A stretch of DNA of 64,000 bases, from NCBI RefSeq assembly GCF_001650875.1, contig NZ_LXYI01000023.1:62001-126000 (forward strand), read 5' to 3'. Positions 1-8,296 of the stretch are shown in pieces (the stretch's first letter is position 1; every line of letters starts with the position of its first letter). The notes below the pieces were generated by a model, which saw only the letters and a program-made list of their open reading frames with translations, was not told the DNA's origin and searched no databases. The position numbers and the translations under genes were made by a program. This DNA comes from Sulfitobacter sp. EhC04. GTDB taxonomy: Bacteria > Pseudomonadota > Alphaproteobacteria > Rhodobacterales > Rhodobacteraceae.

Positions 1-494
1 GAGTTTCCGAGATCGGACACGATCGTCACGAGCCGGGTGCCGGTCGCTGTGATTTCGGCGGCGGCGTTGCGCACCTCGGGGTGTTCGATGGCGAAAAAGA
101 TGATGCCGTCGGACCAGCTTGCGTTCTTGTGCAGCGCCTCGACCAGAGCGGCCGCATTGAAGCTTTCGATGAAGAAACACCGCAGGAACGGCGCATCGAC
201 GCCGGATTGGCCCACCCGTTCTTTGACCCGTTCGCCCAAAAGCCGCAGATAGGGGTTTGTGCCGGCAGGCAGCAGCACGGTGATGTTGAGTGGCCGTACC
301 GCGCGATACAGCTCGGCGTCTTCTGCACTGAGATATCCGATGTCACGGGCCGCATCCAGGACCCTGACGCGGGTGCGATCCTTGACGCCCTTGCGCCGGT
401 TTATCACGCGGTCCACCGTTGCCAGGGACACACCGGCGCGACTGGCCACCCTGGCAAGCAGCGGGCGTTCGGTGCCGCCCTCTGGCGCACTCAT
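1..494 (-). CDS. LacI-family transcriptional regulator (C-terminus cut by window edge)
   Basis: The reading frame starts at the ATG complementary to 492-494 and stays open to the window edge, so only about 164 N-terminal residues are present. The N-terminus has the LacI helix-turn-helix pattern (LLARVASRAGVSLATVDRVI) followed by the hinge-type stretch RVRVLDAARDIGY. After that comes the start of the periplasmic-binding-like sensor domain (residues about 62-164). It is divergent from the TRAP operon at 651, so it very likely controls that operon in response to an imported sugar or sugar acid. A 17-bp repeat lies on both sides of the divergent promoter region. Family call is firm; the ligand is inferred from neighbours only. 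Confidence 0.88.
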   Translation of the reverse strand, partial: MSAPEGGTERPLLARVASRAGVSLATVDRVINRRKGVKDRTRVRVLDAARDIGYLSAEDAELYRAVRPLNITVLLPAGTNPYLRLLGERVKERVGQSGVDAPFLRCFFIESFNAAALVEALHKNASWSDGIIFFAIEHPEVRNAAAEITATGTRLVTIVSDLGN

Positions 495-502
495 AACGTA
501 AA

Positions 503-519
503 CACCTCAAAACACCTCA
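503..519. promoter_or_regulatory. Candidate regulator site, copy 1 of a 17-bp repeat
   Basis: The sequence CACCTCAAAACACCTCA occurs here, 8 bp upstream of the LacI-family start codon, and again exactly at 611-627, close to the dctP ribosome binding site. Each copy is itself a tandem of a 10-bp unit (AACACCTCAA). The two copies start 108 bp apart, about ten helical turns. Direct repeats are unusual for LacI-type operators, which are normally palindromes, so the bound protein is an inference. Confidence 0.5.
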
Positions 520-610
520 TGCCAATTGCTTTGACGAATGGTGAACCAAAACTCTACCTTGGGTCAATACAATGATTATCGAGTGTCCGGCAGTGCGTGG
601 GGCCGCATGC

Positions 611-627
611 CACCTCAAAACACCTCA
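611..627. promoter_or_regulatory. Candidate regulator site, copy 2 of a 17-bp repeat
   Basis: Exact second copy of CACCTCAAAACACCTCA, lying 24 bp before the dctP start codon, where a bound protein would block transcription or initiation. See the copy at 503-519. Confidence 0.5.
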
Positions 628-650
628 AATTATCTCTGGGAGGAGAACAG

Positions 651-1664
651 ATGAAGAAATCGAACCTGATGAACCGTCGCACGATTCTCGCGGCTGGTGC
701 CGGCGCATTGGCGACACCGTTTTTGCTGCGTCCGGCGTGGGCTGCGACCTCTTTGCGATACGGTCACAACAACGAAGTGTCGTCAGTAGCAGGAGCGCAG
801 GCCGATTGGTTTGCCGAGGCGCTTGGCCAGACTTCCGGCGGCAACATCGACGTGCAAGTGTTCCCGAACAGCCAGCTTGGCAAACTACAGGAACTGGCTG
901 AAGCCGTATCGCTGGGCACCATTGCGTTTTCGCACAACACCGCCGGTGCGTTGGGATCGCTATACCAACCCTTCGCGGCACTCGACACGCCGTATCTGTA
1001 CCGTGACGTTGATCATCTGATGGCGGTGACCGATGTGGACAGCCCGGTGATGCAGGAACTGAACGAGGGGCTGATTGCCGCGGCCAACGTGCGGGTGATC
1101 TATGCGCATTACTTTGGCCGTCGCAACCTGACCTGCAACAAGGCGGTGATGTCGCCTGAGGACCTGGCAGGCACAAAAATCCGCGCCGTGCCGTTCCCGA
1201 TTTATACCACCGCCGTCGAAGGCATGGGCGCTGTTGCCGTGCCTGTCGACTGGTCCGAAGTGCCGACGGCGCTGGCAACGGGTGTGGTGCAGGGGCAGGA
1301 AAATCCGGTCAATGTGGTGCTGAACGTGAAGCTCTACGAGGTGCAGTCGCATCTGATGCTGACCGGCCATATGTCAAACGCCGAAGTTGTCGTGATGAAC
1401 GAGGATGCATGGCAGGCGCTGGACGACGCGGGCAAGGATGCCGTGCGCGAGGCGGCAAACCAGACACGTGAAAAGGCGACACGGGCCATTCTGGACAACG
1501 AAGAATCCGAAACGCAGCAGCTTCGCGATCTGGGCATGACCGTGATCGGCGAGGAAGACGGGCTGGACGTGGATGCGTTCCGCACCTCGGTCAAGGCATT
1601 GGTTGATGAACGGTTCGGTGCGGAATATGGCGATCTGTATACCAAGATCGCGGCCGTGTCCTAA
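651..1664 (+). CDS. dctP: TRAP transporter substrate-binding protein DctP (set 1)
   Basis: Periplasmic solute receptor of a tripartite ATP-independent transporter, 337 residues. The start at 651 follows GGGAGGAGAACAG, a strong ribosome binding site; an upstream in-frame ATG at 597 lacks one. The N-terminus carries a twin-arginine type export signal (NRRTILAAGAGALATPFLL) ending near AWA at residue 33. The body has the DctP pattern, including the conserved stretch LAGTKIRAVPFPIY near residue 183 and a GVVQGQENP segment near 213, which contributes to ligand binding in this family. It overlaps the next gene by one base (TAATG). Downstream enzymes suggest the cargo is a branched sugar acid such as D-apionate, but this is inference. 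Confidence 0.93.
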   Translation: MKKSNLMNRRTILAAGAGALATPFLLRPAWAATSLRYGHNNEVSSVAGAQADWFAEALGQTSGGNIDVQVFPNSQLGKLQELAEAVSLGTIAFSHNTAGALGSLYQPFAALDTPYLYRDVDHLMAVTDVDSPVMQELNEGLIAAANVRVIYAHYFGRRNLTCNKAVMSPEDLAGTKIRAVPFPIYTTAVEGMGAVAVPVDWSEVPTALATGVVQGQENPVNVVLNVKLYEVQSHLMLTGHMSNAEVVVMNEDAWQALDDAGKDAVREAANQTREKATRAILDNEESETQQLRDLGMTVIGEEDGLDVDAFRTSVKALVDERFGAEYGDLYTKIAAVS

Positions 1665-2197
1665 TGCCGAACGTGACGCCGGGTCGCGCATTTCTTGCGC
1701 GGCTCGCCCGTTTTGGTGTGGTGCTGGGGATGATCCTGCTGGCGTTGATCGCCGGTTTGGTTGTGCTTCAGGTTGCCGCGCGGAATTTCTTTGACGCGGG
1801 CCTGCCGTGGGCAGACGAGCTGGCCCGCTTCAGTTGCATCGCGCTGGTGTTCTTTGCGGTGCCTTGTCTGGCAGGCCGTCAGGTGCTGGTTTCGGTGTCG
1901 ATGCTGCCTGACATGGTGCGCCCCGCCCTGCGCCGCTGGCTGGTGCTGATCGCGGATCTGGCCACCTTGGGCTTTGCCGCACTGATGATCTGGAGCTTTG
2001 CCGAGTTTCTGCCGCGTGCCGGCAAGTTTCTGACCCCGGCGATGCGCGTGCCCAATTGGGTGTACTACAGTCTTGCCCTTGCCGGTTGCCTGTTGCTGGC
2101 CGTGATTGCGGCCCTGCGCGTTCTGGATGCGCTGCGACAGCGTGACCCGACCGCCCCCTACCGCGATGCGCGGGATGCAGACGGATTGCCCTTATGA
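1664..2197 (+). CDS. dctQ: TRAP transporter small permease DctQ (set 1)
   Basis: Small membrane subunit of 177 residues with four predicted hydrophobic segments (about residues 15-37, 48-67, 85-106 and 128-150). The family motif region LPWADELARFS follows the first segment. It pairs with DctM to couple sodium-driven uptake. The start codon overlaps the dctP stop codon, and the gene overlaps dctM by four bases, showing translational coupling. Confidence 0.9.
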   Translation: MPNVTPGRAFLARLARFGVVLGMILLALIAGLVVLQVAARNFFDAGLPWADELARFSCIALVFFAVPCLAGRQVLVSVSMLPDMVRPALRRWLVLIADLATLGFAALMIWSFAEFLPRAGKFLTPAMRVPNWVYYSLALAGCLLLAVIAALRVLDALRQRDPTAPYRDARDADGLPL

Positions 2198-3471
2198 GCC
2201 TGATCCTTATCTCTATTTTTGTGATGCTGCTGGTCCTCGGCGCGCCGATTGCGGTCTGCCTCGGTCTGTCATCCGCCATCGTCATCGTAACCCATGGGTT
2301 ACCCGTGTCGGTTGTCGCGCAACGCAGCCTGAACGCGCTGGACAGTTCGCCCTTGCTGGCGGTGCCGCTGTTCATCTTTGCGGCCAGTCTGCTGAACGCC
2401 ACCGGTGTCACCACCCATCTGTTCGAGCTGGTGCGCATGATGTTTGGCCGCATTCGCGGTGCCGTGGCGCAGGTCAGCATCTTTGTGTCTCTGATATTTT
2501 CGGGCATCTCGGGGGCTGCTCTGGCCGATATTGGCGCGCTTGGCGCGATCCAGATCAACCAGATGAAGGCGCAGGGCTACCGCGAGGATTTCGCAGCAGG
2601 TCTGACCGTGGCTGCCGCCACCATCGGACCGATCTTCCCGCCCTCCATTCCGATCATCATCTATGCGTCGGTTGCCAATGTCTCGGCGGTGAAACTGCTG
2701 ATTGCGGGGATCATCCCGGCGCTGCTGCTGACGGCGTTGCTGATGATACAGGTCGCCGTCATCGCACGGGTCAAGGGCCTGCCGCGGGACGACGTGCGGG
2801 TAGAACCGCGTGCGCTTACCAGAAAGGCGCTGATCTCCTTTCCTGCGCTGATGGCACCGGTCCTGCTGATCGGAGGGTTGGTCAGCGGCTATTTCGGCCC
2901 GACCGAGGTGGCTGGCGTGACGGTTGCCTATGCCATGCTGATCGGGATTTTTATCTACCGCTCGCTCAGCCTGCGCGGCATTTTGGGCGCATTGCGCGAA
3001 ACGGCTGAATCAACCGCGAACATCCTGTTTGTCGTATCCACCGCCGCGCTGTTTGCATGGGTGCTGACACTGGATCAGGTGCCGATGAAAGTGTCGGGCC
3101 TGCTGCTTGGCCTGTCGGACAATCCGCTGGTGCTGCTGTTTCTGGTGAACATCCTGCTGCTGCTGGTCGGCATGGTGCTGGAAAGCATCGCCGCGATCCT
3201 GATTATCGCGCCTATCATTGCACCCGCCCTGACGGCGGCGGGGGTTGATCCGCTGCAATTGGGCATTGTGTTTGTGCTGAACCTGATGATCGGCCTGCTG
3301 ACGCCCCCAGTGGGGATGAGCCTGTACATGATCACAATCATAACACGCATGCCCATCGGGCGGGTGATCGCCGGGGTGATGCCGTTTTTCATCCCGCTTC
3401 TTCTATCGCTGCTTGTGGTCTCCGCCGTTCCGGCGCTGTCGACCTGGCTGCCTGAACTTTTGATGAATTGA
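2194..3471 (+). CDS. dctM: TRAP transporter large permease DctM (set 1)
   Basis: Large 12-helix transport subunit, 425 residues, the usual length for DctM. It shows the family hallmarks: FSGISGAALADIGALG near residue 105, ATIGPIFPPSIPIIIY near 145, and NLMIGLLTPPVGMSLY near 363. It starts inside the end of dctQ (ATGA overlap) and ends 8 bp before the VOC gene, so it is part of the same operon. Confidence 0.94.
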   Translation: MSLILISIFVMLLVLGAPIAVCLGLSSAIVIVTHGLPVSVVAQRSLNALDSSPLLAVPLFIFAASLLNATGVTTHLFELVRMMFGRIRGAVAQVSIFVSLIFSGISGAALADIGALGAIQINQMKAQGYREDFAAGLTVAAATIGPIFPPSIPIIIYASVANVSAVKLLIAGIIPALLLTALLMIQVAVIARVKGLPRDDVRVEPRALTRKALISFPALMAPVLLIGGLVSGYFGPTEVAGVTVAYAMLIGIFIYRSLSLRGILGALRETAESTANILFVVSTAALFAWVLTLDQVPMKVSGLLLGLSDNPLVLLFLVNILLLLVGMVLESIAAILIIAPIIAPALTAAGVDPLQLGIVFVLNLMIGLLTPPVGMSLYMITIITRMPIGRVIAGVMPFFIPLLLSLLVVSAVPALSTWLPELLMN

Positions 3472-3479
3472 GGTCTGAA

Positions 3480-4019
3480 ATGAGCAACCTTCTGGGGCCG
3501 ATCCGCCAGCTTGGCTATGTGGTCGACGATATCGAAGCCGGCATGAAACACTGGTCCGAGGTCATGGGCGTCGGTCCGTGGTTCTACAACCCGCGCGTGC
3601 CGATCGAGGATTACACCTATGATGGTGAGCGTTACGAGCCGCATAATTCGGTGGCTCTGGCCAACTCCGGCGAGATGCAGGTTGAGCTGATCCAGATCCG
3701 CAATGACGTGCCGTCGATGTATCGTGACTTTCGCGACAAGGGCCTGCGCGGGTTGCAGCACATTGCCTTCTGGACCACGGATTTCGAGGCGGATCTGGAC
3801 ATGATGCTGGGCCGCGGCTTTACCGTGAAGATGAGCGGCTGCGTCGGCAAGAACGGCCGCTTTGTCTATTTTGCCGAACAGGACCATCCCGGCAGCTGCA
3901 TCGAACTGTCAGAGGTGCTTGGCCCGAAGGGCAAGATGTTCGATCTGATCCGCGCATCGTCGGTCGATTGGGACGGGTCGGACCCGGTGCGCCCCTTCCC
4001 CGATCTTTCGGCCTCGTGA
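3480..4019 (+). CDS. VOC (glyoxalase/bleomycin-resistance fold) family protein
   Basis: 179 residues with two beta-alpha-beta-beta-beta VOC modules: an N-terminal one beginning GPIRQLGYVVDDIEAGMKHW and a C-terminal one beginning LQHIAFWTTDFE. Likely metal ligands of the VOC fold are visible in VELIQI, LQHIAF and CIELSEV. The first ligand, often His, looks replaced in RQLGY. The start at 3480 (MSNLLG) follows GAGGTCTGAA; an upstream TTG at 3468 is in frame but overlaps dctM. It sits between the transporter and the RLP gene, so it probably acts on a keto or enediol intermediate as an isomerase, epimerase or lyase. The exact reaction is unknown. Confidence 0.8.
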   Translation: MSNLLGPIRQLGYVVDDIEAGMKHWSEVMGVGPWFYNPRVPIEDYTYDGERYEPHNSVALANSGEMQVELIQIRNDVPSMYRDFRDKGLRGLQHIAFWTTDFEADLDMMLGRGFTVKMSGCVGKNGRFVYFAEQDHPGSCIELSEVLGPKGKMFDLIRASSVDWDGSDPVRPFPDLSAS

Positions 4020-4026
4020 GGGTCGC

Positions 4027-5292
4027 ATGGAAAGCGTGATCGCTGAATATCTTCTTGAGACGCCATTTCCGCTGGAAGATGTCGCCGCCATGATGGCGGG
4101 CGAGCAGTCCAGCGGCACCTTTGTGCGCGTCGCGGGCGAAACCGATGAACTGCGCGCCCGTGCGGCGGCTCGGGTGCTCTCGATCGTGCCCGAAAACGAT
4201 GCGGCGGAGCCCGCGCTTTTGTCGGCCTATGTGGCGCGCAAGGGCGCGTCAGGTCCGTTCCGCCGTGCCCGCGTGCGCATCGCCTATCCGGTCGGCAATA
4301 TCGGGCGAAACCTGCCGACGCTGGCCGCGACCGTGTCGGGCAATCTTTACGACATCGGTGAGATCACCGGCCTGAAATTGCTGTCGCTGGACATCCCCGG
4401 AGCCTATCGCAGCCGTTATCCGCTGCCCGCTGTCGGTGTCGAGGGCACCCGCAGAAGTCTGGGTGTCAGCGATGGTCCGATCTTTGGCACCATCATCAAG
4501 CCCAATGTCGGGATGAGATCCGAAGAGATCGCGGCCCTTGTCGATCAACTCTGTGCAGCAGGTGTCGATTTCATCAAGGATGACGAGGTTTGCGCCAATC
4601 CCGACATCGCACCGCTTGCCGAACGTGTGCCCGCCGTCATGGCGGTGGTTCGCAAATGGCAGGACCGGACCGGGCGGCGCGTGATGATGGCCTTCAACGT
4701 CACGGATGAAACCGACGCGATGCGCCGCCACGCCGATCTTGTTGCTTCCGAAGGGGGCAGTTGTGTGATGGCCAGCCTGAATTGGTGTGGCCTGTCCGGG
4801 ATGGAATCGCTGCGCGCCCATACGCCGCTGGCGATCCATGCGCACCGCAACGGTTTTGGCGCGATGAGCCGTCATCCGCTGCTGGGTATAGGCTTTGCTG
4901 CCTATCATGCGCTGTACCGTTTGGCGGGGATCGACCACATGCATGTCCACGGGATCGGGGGCAAATTCGTCGATACCGCCGAAGAGGTGACAGAAGCCGC
5001 GCGCGCCTGTCTGCAACCGCTCAGCGAGGGGGGGCCGGATGATCGTGTGATGCCTGCATTTTCGTCTGGCCAGTGGGCCGGTACTTTGCCACGGACACTC
5101 GAAGCTGCCGGGAAGCCCGATTTCATGTTCATGTGTGGCGGCGGCATTCTGGCACATCCGGATGGTCCCGACGCGGGGATCAGATCGCTGCGCGAAGCCT
5201 ATGATGCGGTATGCGCGGGCGAACGTCTGGATCAGGCGGCAAAGACCCGCCCTGCGCTGGCCGCCGCATTGCGGTTCTTCGGGTCAAAATGA
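4027..5292 (+). CDS. RuBisCO-like protein (form IV), OiaX-type decarboxylase candidate
   Basis: 421 residues homologous to the RuBisCO large chain. The residues that matter are kept: Lys158 in TIIKPNVG (RuBisCO Lys175), the carbamylated-lysine motif FIKDDE with Lys184-Asp186-Glu187 (Lys201/Asp203/Glu204), His273-Arg274 in HAHRN, the HVHGIGGKF loop with Lys313 (Lys334), Ser347 in SSGQ and the phosphate-binding CGGGI at 370-374. The second loop lysine (Lys177 in RuBisCO) is Asn160, so it is not a true RuBisCO. RLPs paired with a DUF1537 kinase include OiaX, the 3-oxo-isoapionate-4-phosphate decarboxylase of D-apionate catabolism. The downstream kinase starts 1 bp after the stop codon. Fold assignment is firm and the OiaX role is likely but not proven, because no D-apionate oxidoisomerase gene is seen here. 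Confidence 0.88.
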   Translation: MESVIAEYLLETPFPLEDVAAMMAGEQSSGTFVRVAGETDELRARAAARVLSIVPENDAAEPALLSAYVARKGASGPFRRARVRIAYPVGNIGRNLPTLAATVSGNLYDIGEITGLKLLSLDIPGAYRSRYPLPAVGVEGTRRSLGVSDGPIFGTIIKPNVGMRSEEIAALVDQLCAAGVDFIKDDEVCANPDIAPLAERVPAVMAVVRKWQDRTGRRVMMAFNVTDETDAMRRHADLVASEGGSCVMASLNWCGLSGMESLRAHTPLAIHAHRNGFGAMSRHPLLGIGFAAYHALYRLAGIDHMHVHGIGGKFVDTAEEVTEAARACLQPLSEGGPDDRVMPAFSSGQWAGTLPRTLEAAGKPDFMFMCGGGILAHPDGPDAGIRSLREAYDAVCAGERLDQAAKTRPALAAALRFFGSK

Positions 5293-5293
5293 C

Positions 5294-6526
5294 ATGACCG
5301 AAGTTGTCTTTCTGGGCGACGATTTCACCGGGGCCTCGGACAGTCTGGCCACCTATTCTGGCAGGGGTTGGCCTGCGCGGCTGGTGCTGAACGCGGATGG
5401 TGCGACGGATGGGTTGATGGCACTTGGCCTGCCGACGGATCTGCGCTCGATCCAGCCCGAAGCGGCGCTTGCAGAGATTGCGAAGCTCTGGCCCCGGGTT
5501 GCCGATGCCGACCCGCCTGTGCTGCATTTGAAGGTGTGTTCGACTTTCGATTCCAGTCCATCGACCGGATCCATCGGTGCGGTGGCGATGGATTTGATCG
5601 GGCGCTTCAAACCGGATGTGGTCGCCGTGATCGGTGGGCAGCCAAGTCTGGGGCGGTACTGCGTCTTTGGCAATCTGTTCGCCAGGGGCCCGGATGGTGC
5701 GGTTCACCGGATCGACCGCCATCCGGTGATGGGCCAGCACCCCGTGACGCCAATGACCGAGGCCGATCTGCGCGCGCATCTTGCAATGCAGGGGCTTGGC
5801 GATCTTGATCTTGTGCCCTTTACCGAATTGGGAAGTACACAAGCGCTGGCGCAAAGGATGGCGCGTGGGCCGGTTCTTCTGGATGTGGTAACGCCGAACG
5901 ACCAGACCCTGATCGCCGGAGCCCTTGCACTTGCCGGTGGACGCCAGCTCTTGATCGGCGCAAGTTCGGTCGCGGAAATTCTGACCGCTGCGTCCCAAAA
6001 GGGTATCCAGCCCGAGCAAACCGAACGGCCCGTGGCGGGCAATCTTCTGGTCTTTGCCGGCAGCCGTTCGGCAAACACCTTTGAACAGGTCCGCAATGCC
6101 AGAGCTTTTAGAAAACTTCCTTTGACGCCAGACGCTCTGCTGTCTGACCAGCTGTCGCTGGAAGCCGCCCGGCTGCTTCAAGCTGGACAACCTGTGCTGG
6201 CCCATCTGATCCCGGATGCGGATTATGGCCTGAACCCCGGCGGGCTTGCGGATGCATCGGGCCGTTTCGTGGAAAGCGTGCTTGCGAAGGTCGATATCGG
6301 GTATCTGGGCCTTGCGGGCGGGGATACTTCAAGCCGGATCACGAAAAGGCTGGGCTTTGACGCTCTGGATTTCGAACGCAGTTTTGGGGCGGGCGCCTGT
6401 GTCTGTGTGGCGCGGCACAAGGCGCGGGAACGTGACCGGATGCGCGTCATGCTGAAGGGTGGGCAGATGGGACAAGCCGACCTCTTTGACGTCTTCGCAA
6501 AGAGCAGAGGATCAGCTGCGCCCTGA
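5294..6526 (+). CDS. DUF1537 four-carbon acid sugar kinase family protein, OiaK-like
   Basis: 410 residues with the two signatures of this ATP-dependent kinase family: LGDDFTGASDS at residues 7-17 (substrate side) and LAGGDTSSR near residue 339 (nucleotide side). The start at 5294 is set by the DDFTG motif and by the 1-bp gap after the RLP stop codon; a longer open frame upstream overlaps the RLP gene and is not used. The family phosphorylates acid sugars (threonate, erythronate, 3-oxo-isoapionate). Next to an RLP the best guess is 3-oxo-isoapionate 4-kinase, which would feed the RLP decarboxylase. It is the last gene of the operon. Confidence 0.88.
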   Translation: MTEVVFLGDDFTGASDSLATYSGRGWPARLVLNADGATDGLMALGLPTDLRSIQPEAALAEIAKLWPRVADADPPVLHLKVCSTFDSSPSTGSIGAVAMDLIGRFKPDVVAVIGGQPSLGRYCVFGNLFARGPDGAVHRIDRHPVMGQHPVTPMTEADLRAHLAMQGLGDLDLVPFTELGSTQALAQRMARGPVLLDVVTPNDQTLIAGALALAGGRQLLIGASSVAEILTAASQKGIQPEQTERPVAGNLLVFAGSRSANTFEQVRNARAFRKLPLTPDALLSDQLSLEAARLLQAGQPVLAHLIPDADYGLNPGGLADASGRFVESVLAKVDIGYLGLAGGDTSSRITKRLGFDALDFERSFGAGACVCVARHKARERDRMRVMLKGGQMGQADLFDVFAKSRGSAAP

Positions 6527-6630
6527 TCGACCCTCTGCATGTGCGGGATCGGTGTTGTCGCGCTGACGGGCGTGAGATGGCCACGTTTGACGGCCTGAGG
6601 AAATTTGAGACCTGGCCCTAGTATGAAGTT

Positions 6631-7290
6631 TCACAAAGGGGCTTCGGGCTGCGCAATGGCTAGAATGGCTTCGACCGTCTGCTTTCTAAGGTGCGACTGG
6701 CCATCTTCGGTAAAGACATCGGCACCGAACAGCGCCGAGAAAGTGGGCCGGTTCGAGACATTGAAAAAACTTGCGGCGCTGATTTGCCAGTGCAGGGCGA
6801 TGGGGTCGAGGCCGTGGCGGAACACGCCCTCTTTCTCGCCGCGCTCGCAGATCTCGCGCAGTTTGTCGATGGCCGCGACATTCAGTTTGCGAATCTTTTC
6901 AGACGCCGACAACGCTTCTGCCTGATGGATGTTCTCGATCATCACCATACGGATGAAATCCGGGTTTTCGCGGTGGTGGTCGAAGGTGAAGGCCACCAGT
7001 GTCGACAGCGCCTCCAGCGGCGGCAGGTCGCCCAGATCGAGGGCGGCTTCGCCCTCCCTGACCTTGAGATAGGCGGCTTCCAAAGCCCGCATATACAGGC
7101 CCTTCTTGTCGCCGAAATAGTAATAGATCATCCGCTTCGAGGTCTGGGTCCGGGCCACGATGTCGTCGACCTTGGCCCCCGAGAATCCGCGCGCGGCGAA
7201 TTCTGATACGGCGACCGCAAGAATATCGCGCTTCACCCCTTCGGGATTCTGCGTCCATCCGCGTCTGTCGTCTGTCGTCGAATTTGTCAT
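6631..7290 (-). CDS. TetR/AcrR-family transcriptional regulator
   Basis: 219 residues. The N-terminal helix-turn-helix reads ILAVAVSEFAARGFSGAKV then DDIVARTQTSKRMIYYYFG, a classical TetR domain at residues about 17-63, followed by an all-helical ligand-binding domain. The ATG at 7288-7290 was chosen because the sequence before it no longer fits a TetR N-terminus. It is divergent from the shikimate dehydrogenase gene, with a long inverted repeat in the 120-bp gap (7323-7378). It likely controls the quinate/shikimate genes and itself. Confidence 0.88.
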   Translation of the reverse strand: MTNSTTDDRRGWTQNPEGVKRDILAVAVSEFAARGFSGAKVDDIVARTQTSKRMIYYYFGDKKGLYMRALEAAYLKVREGEAALDLGDLPPLEALSTLVAFTFDHHRENPDFIRMVMIENIHQAEALSASEKIRKLNVAAIDKLREICERGEKEGVFRHGLDPIALHWQISAASFFNVSNRPTFSALFGADVFTEDGQSHLRKQTVEAILAIAQPEAPL

Positions 7291-7322
7291 GCCGTCCTCT
7301 ATGCGCAAACTATAGGGAAAGA

Positions 7323-7378
7323 AAAATGTTCTTGGTAGTACATTTGTATTTGACAAATTGTACTTTTGAGAACATTTT
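7323..7378. promoter_or_regulatory. Long nested inverted repeat, probable TetR operator over the dehydrogenase promoter
   Basis: The outer arms AAAATGTTCT (7323-7332) and AGAACATTTT (7369-7378) are perfect complements. At the same symmetry centre (7350.5) an inner pair AGTACA (7337-7342) and TGTACT (7359-7364) is also perfect. A TTGACA box (7350-7355) sits at the centre, with CATTTT 17 bp further on. A dimer pair bound here would cover the promoter of the gene at 7411 and probably the one of the divergent TetR gene. Confidence 0.65.
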
Positions 7379-7410
7379 GGGGAAAACGTGCGATGGGGAG
7401 GTCTGTGCGA

Positions 7411-8286
7411 ATGTCAGTAGAAGAGCACGGAATTGACGCGCCCGGTGTCGCGAGAACCTTGCGGATGGGGCTGGTCGGACGTGGGATCGGTCTGTCCCGC
7501 ACACCGGCGATGCACGAGGCAGAGGCCGCAGAGCAGGGTCTGGATTGCCGCTATGATCTGATCGACTCCGACGGGCAGGCAGGTATCCAGTTGTCAGACA
7601 TCCTTGATACTGCCGAGGCTGACGGGTTTGCCGGGCTGAACATTACCTATCCCTACAAGCAGGATGTGATCAGCCTGTTGGACGAGATTTCAGATGCGGC
7701 GCGGCGGGTCGGCGCGGTGAATACGGTGGTTTTCAAGGACGGCCGCCGTTTCGGTCACAACACCGATTTCTGGGGTTTTGCCGAGAGTTTTCGCCGTGGC
7801 TTGCCAGATGCGCCGCTCGAAACGGTTCTGTTGATCGGTGCTGGCGGGGCAGGCGGGGCCGTCGCCCACGCGCTCAGCGATCTGGGCGCGCGCTGCATCC
7901 TGATTTCAGACACCCGGATAGACGCCGCCGAAGCCTTGGCTGCTGCGGTCTGTGCTGCCGGGGGGCAGGCCGAGGTGGCACCAGATCTGGCCGGGGCTGC
8001 TGCTCGGGCCAATGGCATTGTGAACGCGACGCCGATGGGCATGGCCAAGCTGCCTGGCACGCCGTTCGATGTGGCCTGTTTGCGCGCCGATCACTGGGTG
8101 GCGGATATTGTCTATTTTCCGCTGGAAACCGCGCTGCTGAAGGCGTCGCGCGCGGTCGGCTGCCGGACCTTGCCGGGCGAAGGCATGGCGATTTTTCAGG
8201 CGGTGCGTGCCTTTGAACTGTTTACAAGACTTCCCGCCGATCCTGACCGGATGCGCGCGACTTTCCGCAGTTTTGGCGCAGAATGA
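7411..8286 (+). CDS. Shikimate/quinate dehydrogenase family protein
   Basis: 291 residues, AroE fold. N-terminal substrate domain: GLSRTPAMHE (residues 27-36) and NITYPYKQ with the catalytic Lys83, then GAVNTV and HNTDFWGF with the conserved Asp119. The C-terminal Rossmann domain begins with LIGAGGAGGAVAHAL. The SRTP motif differs from the SLSP motif of biosynthetic AroE, which fits a catabolic quinate or shikimate dehydrogenase. The start at 7411 follows GGGGAGG; an ATG at 7393 is in frame but lacks a ribosome site. The product, 3-dehydroshikimate or 3-dehydroquinate, is handled by the next gene and by the dehydroquinase at 13188. Confidence 0.88.
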   Translation: MSVEEHGIDAPGVARTLRMGLVGRGIGLSRTPAMHEAEAAEQGLDCRYDLIDSDGQAGIQLSDILDTAEADGFAGLNITYPYKQDVISLLDEISDAARRVGAVNTVVFKDGRRFGHNTDFWGFAESFRRGLPDAPLETVLLIGAGGAGGAVAHALSDLGARCILISDTRIDAAEALAAAVCAAGGQAEVAPDLAGAAARANGIVNATPMGMAKLPGTPFDVACLRADHWVADIVYFPLETALLKASRAVGCRTLPGEGMAIFQAVRAFELFTRLPADPDRMRATFRSFGAE

Positions 8287-8296
8287 AGGCAGGGAT

